A stretch of DNA of 34,488 bases from Bradyrhizobium sp. NAS80.1. Lineage in GTDB: Bacteria > Pseudomonadota > Alphaproteobacteria > Rhizobiales > Xanthobacteraceae. The notes below the pieces were generated by a model. That model was not told where the DNA came from, ran no database searches, and saw only the letters and a program-made list of their open reading frames with translations. The position numbers and the translations under genes were made by a program. The stretch is from NCBI RefSeq assembly GCF_001908205.1, contig NZ_LGHL01000178.1, positions 1 to 34,488 on the forward strand, read 5' to 3'. How positions within the stretch are numbered: position 1 is the first letter of the stretch; the number at the start of each line of letters is the position of its first letter. This document shows positions 8,008 through 16,152 of this stretch, in pieces.

Positions 8008-9750
8008 ATGGCCGAGACCTACCCAACTCCCCGTTTTGGAGCGCCCCGCGAGCCGAAATTGCCCGTGAATCCGGGCAACCGGCTCGTGCGTATGCTCGAT
8101 GTCGTCACGGCCAGCCACGCCCGCGCCGTGGCCTTCCTGGTACTGTGCGCGCTACTGCTTTTCCTGCCCGGCTTCTTCACCATCCCGCCGATCGACCGCG
8201 ACGAGGCGCGCTTTGCCCAGGCCACCAAGCAGATGGTCGAGAGCGGCGACTTTGTCGACATCCGTTTCCAGGAAGATGTCCGCTACAAGAAGCCGGTCGG
8301 CATCTACTGGTTGCAATCGGCTGCGGTTGAAGCCGCATCGGCGCTCAGGCTGCCGAAGGCCGAATTGCGGATCTGGGTCTACCGGATTCCGTCGCTGATC
8401 GGTGCGATCGGCGCGGTGCTCATGACCTATTGGGCGGCGCTCGGCTTCGTCACGCGGCGCGCAGCGGTGCTCGCTGCGCTCTTGATGTGTGCTTCCGTTC
8501 TGCTCGGTGTCGAGGCACGGCTCGCCAAGACCGACGCCGTGCTGCTGTTCTGCGTGGTCGCCGCGATGGGCGCGATGGCGCGGGCCTATCTGTCCTGGCA
8601 GCGCGCCGAGGACGAGACGCATCCGCCGTGGAGCTGGCCCGCGATTTTCTGGACCGCGCTCGCGGTCGGCATCCTGATCAAGGGCCCGCTAATCCTGATG
8701 TTCGCGGGGCTCACCGTGGTGGTGCTGGCGATCCAGGACCGCGATGCCTCCTGGCTGTGGAAGCTGCGCCCGGTCTGGGGCCTGATGTGGACGCTGGTGC
8801 TGGTGCTGCCCTGGTTCATCGCGATCTTCTGGCGCGCGGGCGATGCCTTCTTCGCCGACTCGGTCGGCGGCGACATGCTGAGCAAGATCGGCGCCCAGGA
8901 ATCCCATGGCGCGCCGCCCGGACTTTACCTCGTCCTGTTCTGGATCATGTTCTGGCCCGGCGCGCCGCTCGCGGCGATGGCGGCACCCGCGGTGTGGCGG
9001 GCGCGGCGCGAGCCGGGCGCGCAATTCCTGCTGGCCTGGTTGATCCCGTCCTGGATCGTGTTCGAGGCGGTGCTGACCAAGCTGCCGCACTATGTACTGC
9101 CGCTCTACCCCGCGATCGCGATCCTCACCGTCGGTGCACTGGAGCGGAGCGTGCTGTCGCGGTCCTGGCTGATGCGCGGCTCGGCCTGGTGGTTCGCGAT
9201 CCCCGCGGCCGCCTCGATCATCGCGGTGGTCGGCGCGGTCATGCTGACGCGGCAGCCGGCCTTCGTGGCCTGGCCGTTCATCGCGGCCGCGCTGATCTTC
9301 GGCCTGTTCGCCTGGTGGCTCTACGACAACAATCGCGCCGAGCGCTCGCTGCTCAACGCGCTGGTAGCGGCCCTGATGCTGGCAGTGACGGTCTACGGCA
9401 TCGTGCTGCCGTCGCTGACCCCGCTGTTTCCGAGCGTCGAGATCGCTCGCGCGCTTCGCAACGTCACCTGCGTCGGGCCGAAAGCGGCTGCTGCCGGCTA
9501 CCACGAGCCGAGCCTCGTCTTCCTGACGGGCACCCAGACGCTGCTTACCGACGGTTCGGGCGCGGCGGACTTCTTGCGGCAGGGGAGCTGCCGCTTCGCG
9601 CTGATCGAGCAGCGTTCGGAGCGGAGCTTCGTGCAGCGCGCCGAGGCGATCGGGCTGCGCTACAAGGTCGGCGCGCGCATCGACGGCTATAATTTCTCGC
9701 AAGGGCGCTCGATCTCGATCTCGATCTTCCGTTCGGAAGGTACCGAGTAG
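8008..9750 (+). CDS. ArnT/PMT-like membrane glycosyltransferase (GT83 family)
   Basis: A 580-residue multi-pass inner-membrane transferase of the GT-C fold. The N-terminus carries the family signature after the first membrane helix: PPIDRDEARFAQATKQMVES, then FQEDVRYKKPVGIYWL, matching the periplasmic catalytic loop of ArnT and related enzymes that take a sugar from a polyprenyl-phosphate carrier. About ten or more hydrophobic segments follow, with a soluble C-terminal part from roughly residue 480. The start ATG 8008 has only a weak ribosome site; ATG 8092 (residue 29) is an alternative. Its neighbours (PAP2 phosphatase, GT2 transferase, LAB_N protein) suggest it transfers a sugar onto lipid A, LPS core or a similar acceptor. 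The family includes L-Ara4N and galacturonic acid transferases, so the sugar is not known. It ends 1 nt before the next gene. Confidence 0.85.
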   Translation: MAETYPTPRFGAPREPKLPVNPGNRLVRMLDVVTASHARAVAFLVLCALLLFLPGFFTIPPIDRDEARFAQATKQMVESGDFVDIRFQEDVRYKKPVGIYWLQSAAVEAASALRLPKAELRIWVYRIPSLIGAIGAVLMTYWAALGFVTRRAAVLAALLMCASVLLGVEARLAKTDAVLLFCVVAAMGAMARAYLSWQRAEDETHPPWSWPAIFWTALAVGILIKGPLILMFAGLTVVVLAIQDRDASWLWKLRPVWGLMWTLVLVLPWFIAIFWRAGDAFFADSVGGDMLSKIGAQESHGAPPGLYLVLFWIMFWPGAPLAAMAAPAVWRARREPGAQFLLAWLIPSWIVFEAVLTKLPHYVLPLYPAIAILTVGALERSVLSRSWLMRGSAWWFAIPAAASIIAVVGAVMLTRQPAFVAWPFIAAALIFGLFAWWLYDNNRAERSLLNALVAALMLAVTVYGIVLPSLTPLFPSVEIARALRNVTCVGPKAAAAGYHEPSLVFLTGTQTLLTDGSGAADFLRQGSCRFALIEQRSERSFVQRAEAIGLRYKVGARIDGYNFSQGRSISISIFRSEGTE

Positions 9751-9751
9751 G

Positions 9752-10585
9752 ATGCCGGCCTCCACCGACGTTGCTCCGCGCCCGGATTATCCCGCGCAAT
9801 TGCTTGCCGTTTCGGGGCGTGCCTTGGCGCAACTCGTGCGCGCGCCCTCGCATTCGCGCCGGGCCGTGGCCGCCCGAAAGCTGGCGCTGCATTCGCTGTG
9901 GCTCAGCGCTGCGGGTGCGGCCCTGGTCATTGTGCTGATGGTCGCGTTCGATCAGACCGAGATACTGCTGATGCCGGCGCGCGGCACGCCGGGTCTGTGG
10001 CCGATCCGCATCCTCACCGATTTCGGCAAGGACGAGTATGTGCTCTCGGTGCTGGGGGCTGCGCTGGTGGTCGTGGCGCTTGTTGCGGCCGGGATGCACG
10101 GCACCCGCCGTGCGCTACTGCTCGGTTTCGGCACACGGCTGCAGTTCATGTTTCTGTCCGTTGCCGTGTCCGTGTTCGTGGCCGAGATCCTGAAATATCT
10201 GATCGGTCGCGGACGTCCGTTCGTCGGCGGCAAGGCCAATCCATTCAACTTCATACCGTTCGAGGGTACGGGGGCTTATGCCAGCCTGCCGTCGGGGCAT
10301 GCGGTAACGGCGTTCGCATTGGCGTTTGCGGTCTCGGCGCTGTGGCCGCGCCTGCGCGTGTTCATGTTCACCTACGCAATCGTGATCCTGCTGACGCGCC
10401 TGGTGCTGCTCGCGCACCACCCGAGTGACGTCACGGCCGGCGCCCTGCTTGGCATCGTCGGCGCCATGGCGGTCCGCTACTGGTTTGCGGCGCGCCGGCT
10501 AGGCTTTGCGATCCTTGCGGATGGCACCATTGTGCCCCTTGCGGGCCGCCTCAAAAGGGTTGCCCGCGGGGCATCCGCCCCATAA
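9752..10585 (+). CDS. PAP2-superfamily membrane phosphatase
   Basis: A 277-residue integral membrane protein with all three phosphatidic-acid-phosphatase motifs: K148-x6-RP (KYLIGRGRP), SLPSGH with catalytic His183, and R216-x5-H222-x3-D226 (RLVLLAHHPSD). Several hydrophobic segments alternate with these motifs, which face the periplasm in the family. Members dephosphorylate lipids such as undecaprenyl pyrophosphate, phosphatidylglycerol phosphate or lipid A. The start ATG lies 1 nt after the stop of the ArnT-like gene, so the two are translationally coupled. In this operon it could recycle the polyprenyl carrier or remove a lipid A phosphate (LpxE-like); the sequence alone does not decide between these. 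The N-terminal ~40 residues before the first helix are polar and basic. Confidence 0.88.
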   Translation: MPASTDVAPRPDYPAQLLAVSGRALAQLVRAPSHSRRAVAARKLALHSLWLSAAGAALVIVLMVAFDQTEILLMPARGTPGLWPIRILTDFGKDEYVLSVLGAALVVVALVAAGMHGTRRALLLGFGTRLQFMFLSVAVSVFVAEILKYLIGRGRPFVGGKANPFNFIPFEGTGAYASLPSGHAVTAFALAFAVSALWPRLRVFMFTYAIVILLTRLVLLAHHPSDVTAGALLGIVGAMAVRYWFAARRLGFAILADGTIVPLAGRLKRVARGASAP

Positions 10586-11384
10586 AAGCGGCTGCCTGCC
10601 GGGCCCGCCGGTTCCCCGGGGCAGGCCAGTTCCAACCACGAGCTCCGATTTGTCGACGTCCCAGCCTTCGGTTTCCATCGTCGTTCCCGTGCGCAACGAA
10701 GCCGACAACATCGCGCCGCTGATCGCCGAGATCAGTGCTGCGCTCGATGGCCGCTGGGCCTATGAGATCATCTACGTCAATGACGGCTCAACGGATGCGA
10801 CCGGCGAGCGGCTCGCCGCCATCATGCAGCAGCGGGACAATTTGCGGCAGCTTCGTCACGCCAAGTCGACCGGCCAGTCGGCAGCGGTGCGCAGCGGCGT
10901 TCGTGCGGCGCGCGGCCCCATCGTGGCGACCCTCGACGGCGACGGCCAGAACAATCCGGCGTTCCTGCCGGACTTGATCGCGGCCGTCGAGAAGAGCGCG
11001 CGCGTCGGGCTCGTCGCCGGCCAGCGAGTCGGGCGCAAGGATACCGGCTTCAAGAAGTTTCAGTCGCGCATCGCCAACGGCGTGCGCGGGTCGATCCTTA
11101 ACGACGGCACGCGCGACACCGGCTGCGGCCTGAAGGCGTTCCGGCGCGATGTGTTCCTGATGCTGCCCTATTTCGATGGTCTGCATCGCTTCCTGCCGGC
11201 GCTGGTGCGCCGGGAAGGCTACGAAATCGCCTATGTCGACGTGATCGACCGGCCGCGCCATTCCGGCGTTTCAAACTATGGTTTCTTCGACAGGCTGTGG
11301 ATCGGCATCATGGATCTCGCCGGCGTGTGGTGGCTGATGCGTCGCAAGAAGCCTACGCCAGATGTGACTGAGGTGAAGGCATGA
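10506..11384 (+). CDS. Family 2 glycosyltransferase (polyprenyl-phosphate sugar transferase type)
   Basis: Resembles dolichol-/undecaprenyl-phosphate glycosyltransferases of the ArnC/DPM1 type, which load a nucleotide sugar onto a polyprenyl phosphate at the cytoplasmic face. Visible motifs are SVSIVVPVRNEADN, the nucleotide-binding IIYVNDGSTDAT, and the metal-binding TLDGDGQNNP. Only one hydrophobic stretch is present near the C-terminus, where ArnC proteins have two helices. The start is uncertain. The open frame begins at ATG 10506 inside the PAP2 gene, but the first ~48 residues are Pro/Gly/Arg-rich and overlap a hairpin; TTG 10650 is the more natural start (about 244 residues). The gene overlaps the next by ATGA. 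Its likely job is to make the lipid-linked sugar used by the ArnT-like enzyme. Confidence 0.85.
   Translation: MRSLRMAPLCPLRAASKGLPAGHPPHKSGCLPGPPVPRGRPVPTTSSDLSTSQPSVSIVVPVRNEADNIAPLIAEISAALDGRWAYEIIYVNDGSTDATGERLAAIMQQRDNLRQLRHAKSTGQSAAVRSGVRAARGPIVATLDGDGQNNPAFLPDLIAAVEKSARVGLVAGQRVGRKDTGFKKFQSRIANGVRGSILNDGTRDTGCGLKAFRRDVFLMLPYFDGLHRFLPALVRREGYEIAYVDVIDRPRHSGVSNYGFFDRLWIGIMDLAGVWWLMRRKKPTPDVTEVKA
10594..10626. other. Hairpin between PAP2 and GT2 conserved coding regions
   Basis: Positions 10594-10600 (GCCTGCC) pair with 10620-10626 (GGCAGGC) around a very G+C-rich loop. A smaller hairpin, GGGGC-ATCC-GCCCC, lies just upstream over the end of the PAP2 gene. The structure falls before the first conserved residues of the glycosyltransferase and supports a start downstream of it. 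It could modulate translation of the GT2 gene. Confidence 0.35.
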
Positions 11385-11719
11385 TCATTCAATACGGTCA
11401 GGCGGTGAGCAATTTTTTCTACGACGTATTCGTCGCCAAGTTCGATTTCTGGCTCGCGTTTGGCCTGGTCGCGCAACTGTTCTTCACCGCGCGATTTCTG
11501 GTGCAGTGGATCGCGAGCGAGCGCGCTGGAAACAGTGTGGTGCCGATGGCGTTCTGGTTTTGCTCGATGGGCGGTGGCCTGATGACTCTGATCTACGGCG
11601 TCGTGAAGCGCGAGCCGGTCATCATCGTGGGACAGTTGTTTGCGACCATCATTTATCTTCGCAACATCATGCTGATCTGGAAGAACCACGGCACCGCGTC
11701 GAAGACGCTGGATCGCTGA
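11381..11719 (+). CDS. Small LAB_N-domain membrane protein (lipid-A-biosynthesis N-terminal-like)
   Basis: A 112-residue protein with three predicted membrane helices. It matches the style of the LAB_N family (the domain fused to the N-terminus of some LpxB proteins, also found alone): FWLAFGLVAQLFFTARFLVQW, then SERAGNSVVPMAFWFCSMGG, and a final helix ending IIYLRNIMLIWK. The start ATG overlaps the upstream TGA (ATGA), showing tight coupling with the GT2 gene. Stand-alone LAB_N proteins often sit beside polyprenyl-phosphate glycosyltransferases and may help anchor them or flip the lipid-linked sugar; the exact role is not established. The gene ends 8 nt before the convergent transporter gene, leaving no room for a separate terminator. 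Confidence 0.85.
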   Translation: MIIQYGQAVSNFFYDVFVAKFDFWLAFGLVAQLFFTARFLVQWIASERAGNSVVPMAFWFCSMGGGLMTLIYGVVKREPVIIVGQLFATIIYLRNIMLIWKNHGTASKTLDR

Positions 11720-11727
11720 TCCCGGTC

Positions 11728-13419
11728 CTAGCGCGGCATCGCCGACGCCGCGCCCGAAGCGGGCAGGACCTCCGCCTCGGCCTCGCTCCTGCGATAGGGC
11801 TCGCCGGCCGCATCCAGCACGGGATAGGCGACTGAGCAGATATGCGAGTGGATACGGCGTAAGTCCCGCAGCACGTCGAGATGCAGCGAGGTGGTCTCGA
11901 TGGTCTCGGGCCGGCCCTCGCGCAGGCGGTCGAGATGGCGCTCGACGGCGGCGAGCTCGGTGTTGCGCAGCGCAGTCTTCTCGACCAGCAGCTTGCGCGC
12001 CTCGTTGGCGTCGCCCGACATGAAGACTCCGAAGGCGATGCGAAGCGACTCCATGGTGCGCTTATGGAAGGCGGCGAGCTCCTCGGCGCCCTCGGCCGAG
12101 AATTGCAGGCGTCGCTTGATCTTCTTGCTCGCGAGCTCGCTGAGATTCTTGTCGATGATATCGCCGATATGCTCGAGGTTGATGGCGAAGGAGATGATCT
12201 CCATTGCGCGCCGGCCCTCGCTCTCGTCGAGGCTGCCGCGCGTCAGTTTGGTCACGTAGAGCTTGATGGCTTCGTCGAGCCCGTCGACGGCATTGTCCGT
12301 CTTCGTGACCTGGTCGACCAGCGCACGATCGCCCGTCATCATCGCGGCCATCACCTTGCGCAGCATGACCTCGACGAGATCGCCCATGCGCAGCGTCTCG
12401 CGGGCGGCGTCGGCGAGCGCCAGTGACGGCGTCTCCAGCGCGGTCTCGTCGAGATAGCGCGGGCGGGCCGGGTCGACCTCCTGGATGCGGTCGGGCAGGA
12501 CCCGGGTCAACAGGCGCGACATGGTGTCGAGCAGGCCGATGAAGATGACGGCTGTGCCGGCGTTGAAGGCGATGTGAAAGGCCGCCGTCATCCTGGCGAG
12601 ATCGGGCTGCCAGGCGTGCATGTGCTCTGCGATCACGTGCAGGAAGGGGAGCGTAATCGCGATTCCGACCACGCGGTTGACAAGATTGCCGACCGGCAGG
12701 CGATAGCTCGCGGGATCATCGCGCCTGGCACCCTCGAATACGGGGTTGATGGCGCTGCCGAGATTGGCGCCGAGCACCAGCGCGAGCGCCGCGTAGGGCG
12801 AGATGAACTGCGAATAGGCCAGCGACATGATCAGCAGCACGCTGGCGACGCTCGAATGCACCGCCCAGGTGACGATTGCCGCGATGACGATGCACAGAAC
12901 GGGATCGCCGGTGATGGCCGACATCACGACGCGCATGCCGGGTGCGTTCTCGGCCGGAGCCAGCGTGTCGAGCAGGATGTGCAGCGAGAGCAGCATCAGT
13001 CCGAGCCCGATGAAGACGCGGCCGATGTCCTTGATCCGCGAGCGTGGGCCGGAGCGGAAGGCGACGAGCCCGAGCACAAACAGCACCGGCGCGACGGCTG
13101 CGATGTTGAACGACAGCACCTGCACGATCAGCGTCGTGCCGACATTGGCCCCTAACATGATGGCAAGCGCTGCGGCGAGACTGACCAGTCCTTCGGCGGC
13201 GAACGAGCTGGTGATCAGGGCCGTCGCGGTGCTGCTCTGGAGCAGGGCAGTGAGCCCGAGGCCGGCGGCAAAGGCGCTGAGGCGGTTGCTGAGGGCCTTG
13301 CCAAGCAGCCGCCGCAAGTCCGGGCCGAAGGCGCGCAGAATCCCGCTGTGGACCATGTGCAGGCCCCACAGCAACAGCGCCACGCCGCCCATCAGATCGA
13401 GCAGAACCAACGTTCCCAT
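11728..13419 (-). CDS. Na+/phosphate cotransporter family protein with PhoU-like C-terminus
   Basis: A 563-residue protein of the NptA/YjbB type. The N-terminal half is membrane-spanning and holds the two repeated family motifs: LLQSSTATALITSSF near residue 60, with AIMLGANVGTT after it, and the second copy HSSVASVLLIMS followed by LVLGANLGSAINP. The C-terminal ~230 residues are helical and hydrophilic with PhoU-like features (INLEHIGDIIDKNLSELA). The family moves inorganic phosphate with sodium; the E. coli relative YjbB mainly exports phosphate. The start ATG 13419 opens directly into a membrane helix. It lies downstream of metC on the same strand, 112 nt away, and converges with the envelope operon. 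Direction of transport is unknown. Confidence 0.87.
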   Translation of the reverse strand: MGTLVLLDLMGGVALLLWGLHMVHSGILRAFGPDLRRLLGKALSNRLSAFAAGLGLTALLQSSTATALITSSFAAEGLVSLAAALAIMLGANVGTTLIVQVLSFNIAAVAPVLFVLGLVAFRSGPRSRIKDIGRVFIGLGLMLLSLHILLDTLAPAENAPGMRVVMSAITGDPVLCIVIAAIVTWAVHSSVASVLLIMSLAYSQFISPYAALALVLGANLGSAINPVFEGARRDDPASYRLPVGNLVNRVVGIAITLPFLHVIAEHMHAWQPDLARMTAAFHIAFNAGTAVIFIGLLDTMSRLLTRVLPDRIQEVDPARPRYLDETALETPSLALADAARETLRMGDLVEVMLRKVMAAMMTGDRALVDQVTKTDNAVDGLDEAIKLYVTKLTRGSLDESEGRRAMEIISFAINLEHIGDIIDKNLSELASKKIKRRLQFSAEGAEELAAFHKRTMESLRIAFGVFMSGDANEARKLLVEKTALRNTELAAVERHLDRLREGRPETIETTSLHLDVLRDLRRIHSHICSVAYPVLDAAGEPYRRSEAEAEVLPASGAASAMPR

Positions 13420-13455
13420 GCTCCGTGTCCGGATTGGAATCGAAGGGTCAGGCTA

Positions 13456-13492
13456 GCGCCAAATGCCAGCGGATCAAATCATTTGTTGGCGC
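13456..13492. other. Imperfect inverted repeat upstream of the phosphate cotransporter gene
   Basis: In the 112-bp gap between metC and the transporter gene, GCGCCAAATG (13456-13465) faces CATTTGTTGGCGC (13480-13492), an inverted repeat with a 3-base bulge. A second copy of the inner bases occurs as TAGCGCC (13454-13460) against GGCGCTA (13496-13502). It may be an operator or leader hairpin for the transporter, or the end of the metC transcript. There is no T-run. Confidence 0.3.
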
Positions 13493-13531
13493 GTCGGCGC
13501 TAACGTTTGCGTCGGCTGCGCGTTCCCAGGC

Positions 13532-14716
13532 TCACATTGCAGCTTTCAGGGCAGCGAAGCCGCGATCGAGGTCGGCTTTGAGGTCGTCGACGCTTTCGAG
13601 TCCGATATGCAGCCGCAGCGTCGGGCCACCGGGCGCCCACTTGGTCGCGGTCCGATAGGTATCGCAATCGAAGGGGATCACGAGGCTCTCGAAGCCGCCC
13701 CAGGAGAAGCCCATGCCGAACAGTTTGAGCGTGTCGAGCATGGTGTCGACCGCCTTTTGCGGCGCCGGCTTCAAGACGATGCTGAACAGGCCGGAGGCGC
13801 CGGTGAAGTCGCGCTTCCAGATCGCGTGGCCCGGATCGGTCTCGAGCGCCGGATGCAGGACGCGCGCGACCTCGGGTCTGGCAGCGAGCCAGCGCGCCAT
13901 GTCGAGCCCCGAACGATGATGCTGCGCCAGCCGCACCGACAGCGTGCGCAGGCCCCGCAGCGCCAGGAAGACGTCATCAGGACCGGCGCAGACGCCGAGC
14001 AGGCGGATGCCCTCGGCGATCTGCGGCCAGGCCTTGGCGTTGGCGGAGATGGTGCCGAACATGATGTCGGAATGGCCGCCGATATATTTGGTGGCGGCCT
14101 GCATGCTGATGTCGACGCCCTGGTCGAGGGAACGATGATAGAGCGGGGTCGCCCAGGTGTTGTCGTCGATGACGAGCGTACCGCGTGCATGCGCGACCTC
14201 GGCGATGGCGCGGATGTCCGGCATCTCGAAGGACTGCGAGCCCGGCGCCTCGACCAGCACGGCGCGGGTGTTGGGTTTGAACAGCTTTTCGATGCGCGCG
14301 CCGATCAGCGGATCGAAATAGCTGGTCTCGACCCCGTAGCGGGCCAGCATGCCGTTGCAGAAATTGCGCGAAGGCCGATAGACGTTGTCGCAGACCAGCA
14401 GATGGTCGCCGGCCTTCAGCACCGAGAGCAAGGTGGTGGAGATCGCAGCCAGGCCCGACGGCGTGATGCCGACGCCGGCGCATTGCGGCCCCTCCAGTGC
14501 CATCAGCGTCTCCTGGAAGGCCTTGGTGGTGGGGGTGCCGTGGCGGCCGTATTGGAACTCGCCGCGATGGGCGTGCAGGTCCTCGGCGCTCGGATAGAGC
14601 ACGGTCGAGCCGTGAACGACCGGCGGATTGACGAACCCCTTCTGCGCCTTGGTGTCGCGGCCGGAGGTGACCAGCCGGGTCTCGGCGTGCTGTGGGGAGC
14701 GGTGCGAGGAATCCAT
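13532..14716 (-). CDS. metC: Cystathionine beta-lyase
   Basis: A 394-residue PLP enzyme of the Cys/Met metabolism family. It cleaves cystathionine to homocysteine, pyruvate and ammonia in the cytoplasm. Visible signatures are YGRHGTPTT (about residues 56-64), the DDNTWATP segment with Asp185 that contacts the PLP ring, and the Schiff-base lysine in SMQAATKYIGGHSD (Lys210). Length is normal. The FEMPDIRAIAEVAHARGTLVIDDNTWATP block and the YRPSRNFCNGML segment are in the style of alphaproteobacterial MetC. Paralogous family members (cystathionine gamma-synthase, O-acetylhomoserine sulfhydrylase) are the main alternatives. A sigma70-like promoter lies upstream. cysK, another sulfur amino-acid gene, lies beyond the aap operon. 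Confidence 0.88.
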   Translation of the reverse strand: MDSSHRSPQHAETRLVTSGRDTKAQKGFVNPPVVHGSTVLYPSAEDLHAHRGEFQYGRHGTPTTKAFQETLMALEGPQCAGVGITPSGLAAISTTLLSVLKAGDHLLVCDNVYRPSRNFCNGMLARYGVETSYFDPLIGARIEKLFKPNTRAVLVEAPGSQSFEMPDIRAIAEVAHARGTLVIDDNTWATPLYHRSLDQGVDISMQAATKYIGGHSDIMFGTISANAKAWPQIAEGIRLLGVCAGPDDVFLALRGLRTLSVRLAQHHRSGLDMARWLAARPEVARVLHPALETDPGHAIWKRDFTGASGLFSIVLKPAPQKAVDTMLDTLKLFGMGFSWGGFESLVIPFDCDTYRTATKWAPGGPTLRLHIGLESVDDLKADLDRGFAALKAAM

Positions 14717-14789
14717 GCGTCTGCTTTCAAAAGCGCGTTTCCGCTTGGCGCTCCGCGCCCCGCGGGCCGGCCCAAGGCCGCCGCCGTTA

Positions 14790-14817
14790 ATAACAGAACA
14801 CAGAAGAGTCCCGTCAA
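14790..14817 (-). promoter_or_regulatory. Sigma70-like promoter of metC
   Basis: On the minus strand TTGACG (-35, 14812-14817) and TGTTAT (-10, 14790-14795) are separated by 16 nt, with an A/T-rich stretch around the -10. The 5' leader would be about 65 nt and contains G+C-rich hairpins such as GGCGC-GGA-GCGCC. I looked for a SAM-II riboswitch, which often precedes methionine genes in this group, and did not find its conserved core. The rest of the 393-bp gap to aapJ (to 15109) shows no gene. A repeated GAGACGAT (15052-15059 and 15083-15090) lies just before aapJ. Confidence 0.55.
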
Positions 14818-15109
14818 CCCCTTGACCCGGCCCGCCAGTCGTTCTGTGATGCGCAGGTGCTATTCAGTCGCCGCATGTTGAGGGGCTGCCGCGACCTTCG
14901 ATCCATCGTCTGACCGAACCTTGCGCCACAGCCAGAACGGCGGGCGCCAGCGGCGGGGATTAAGGTATGGCCTCCCGGGATGGGCGAGTGTTCGGCAAGG
15001 TTTTCCAGCATGACTCTTGCAAGGCTAGTCTTTGTACAGTTAGCCCCGGCAGAGACGATCCTGAGACAACGTTCCTGACCTTGAGACGATTTTGAAAGGC
15101 CCTCAGCCC

Positions 15110-16126
15110 ATGAAACGCGTAACCCTGGCTCTCTCTCTCGCTCTCGCCGCCGGCCTGACCGCCCAAGCCGCCGATGCGCAAACGCTCAAGACGGTCAAGG
15201 ACCGGGGCGTGCTGTCTTGCGGCGTCAGCCAGGGTCTGCCGGGCTTCTCCTCTCCCGACGACAAGGGCAACTGGACCGGCCTCGACGTCGACGTCTGCCG
15301 CGCCATCGCGGCCGCCATCTTCGACGACCCGACCAAGGTCAAGTACGTGCCGACGTCGGCCAAGGACCGCTTCACCGCGCTGCAATCCGGCGAAATCGAC
15401 GTGCTCTCGCGCAACACCACCTGGACCATCTCGCGCGATACCTCGCTCGGCGCCAACTTCACCGGCGTGACCTACTATGACGGGCAGGGCTTCATGGTGA
15501 AGAAGTCGCTCAAGGTGAACTCGGCGCTCGAGCTCAACAGCGCCTCCGTTTGCGTGCAGACCGGCACCACCACCGAGCAGAATCTCGCCGACTACTTCAA
15601 GGCCAACAACATGAAGTACGAGGTGATCGCGTTCGGGACTAACGACGAAACGGTCAAGGCCTATGAAGCCGGGCGCTGCGACGTCTTCACCACCGACCAG
15701 TCGGGCCTGTACGCCAATCGCCTGAAGCTGGCCAATCCCAACGAGCATATGGTGCTCCCTGAGATCATCTCGAAGGAGCCGCTCGGACCGATGGTGCGGC
15801 ATGGCGACGACCAGTGGTTCGACATCGTGAAGTGGACGCTGTTTGCGATGGTCACCGCAGAAGAGCTCGGCGTGACCTCGAAGAACGTCGACGAGAAGGC
15901 CAAGTTGGAAAATCCGGAGCTGAAGCGCGTGCTCGGCACCGACGGCAATTACGGCGAACAGCTCGGCCTCACCAAGGACTGGGTGATCCGGATGGTGAAG
16001 GCCGTGGGCAATTACGGCGAGGTCTTCGATCGCAATGTCGGCGCGGGCTCGCCGCTCGGCATCAATCGCGGTCTCAACAATCTGTGGAACAAGGGCGGTC
16101 TCCAGTTCGCGCCACCGATCCGCTGA
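15110..16126 (+). CDS. aapJ: General L-amino-acid ABC transporter, periplasmic binding protein
   Basis: A 338-residue solute-binding protein of SBP family 3, close to the 341 residues I recall for Rhizobium AapJ. The start ATG 15110 follows a GAAAGG ribosome site at 15094-15099; a TTG at 15092 is also in frame. A clear signal peptide (MKRVTLALSLALAAGLTAQA, cut near ADA-Q) is followed by the typical opening LKTVKDRGVLSCGVSQGLPG and the binding-lobe motif GLDVDVCRAIAAAIFDD. Further family landmarks are SAKDRFTALQSGEIDVLSRN and GRCDVFTTDQSGL. It captures a broad range of amino acids and delivers them to AapQM. It is first in the aapJQMP operon, 26 nt before aapQ. In rhizobia this importer also matters for amino-acid exchange in symbiosis. 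Confidence 0.92.
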   Translation: MKRVTLALSLALAAGLTAQAADAQTLKTVKDRGVLSCGVSQGLPGFSSPDDKGNWTGLDVDVCRAIAAAIFDDPTKVKYVPTSAKDRFTALQSGEIDVLSRNTTWTISRDTSLGANFTGVTYYDGQGFMVKKSLKVNSALELNSASVCVQTGTTTEQNLADYFKANNMKYEVIAFGTNDETVKAYEAGRCDVFTTDQSGLYANRLKLANPNEHMVLPEIISKEPLGPMVRHGDDQWFDIVKWTLFAMVTAEELGVTSKNVDEKAKLENPELKRVLGTDGNYGEQLGLTKDWVIRMVKAVGNYGEVFDRNVGAGSPLGINRGLNNLWNKGGLQFAPPIR

Positions 16127-16152
16127 TCCCGCTCGATCCGCGGCTTGCGGCG

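Noticed and set aside
14717..14830. A SAM-II riboswitch upstream of metC
   Set aside because: The conserved pseudoknot core and the loop and tail sequences of that riboswitch are not visible; only G+C-rich hairpins and a sigma70-like promoter are seen.
13463..14881. A 472-codon plus-strand frame opposite metC
   Set aside because: MetC on the minus strand has its PLP lysine and family motifs; the plus-strand frame has none.
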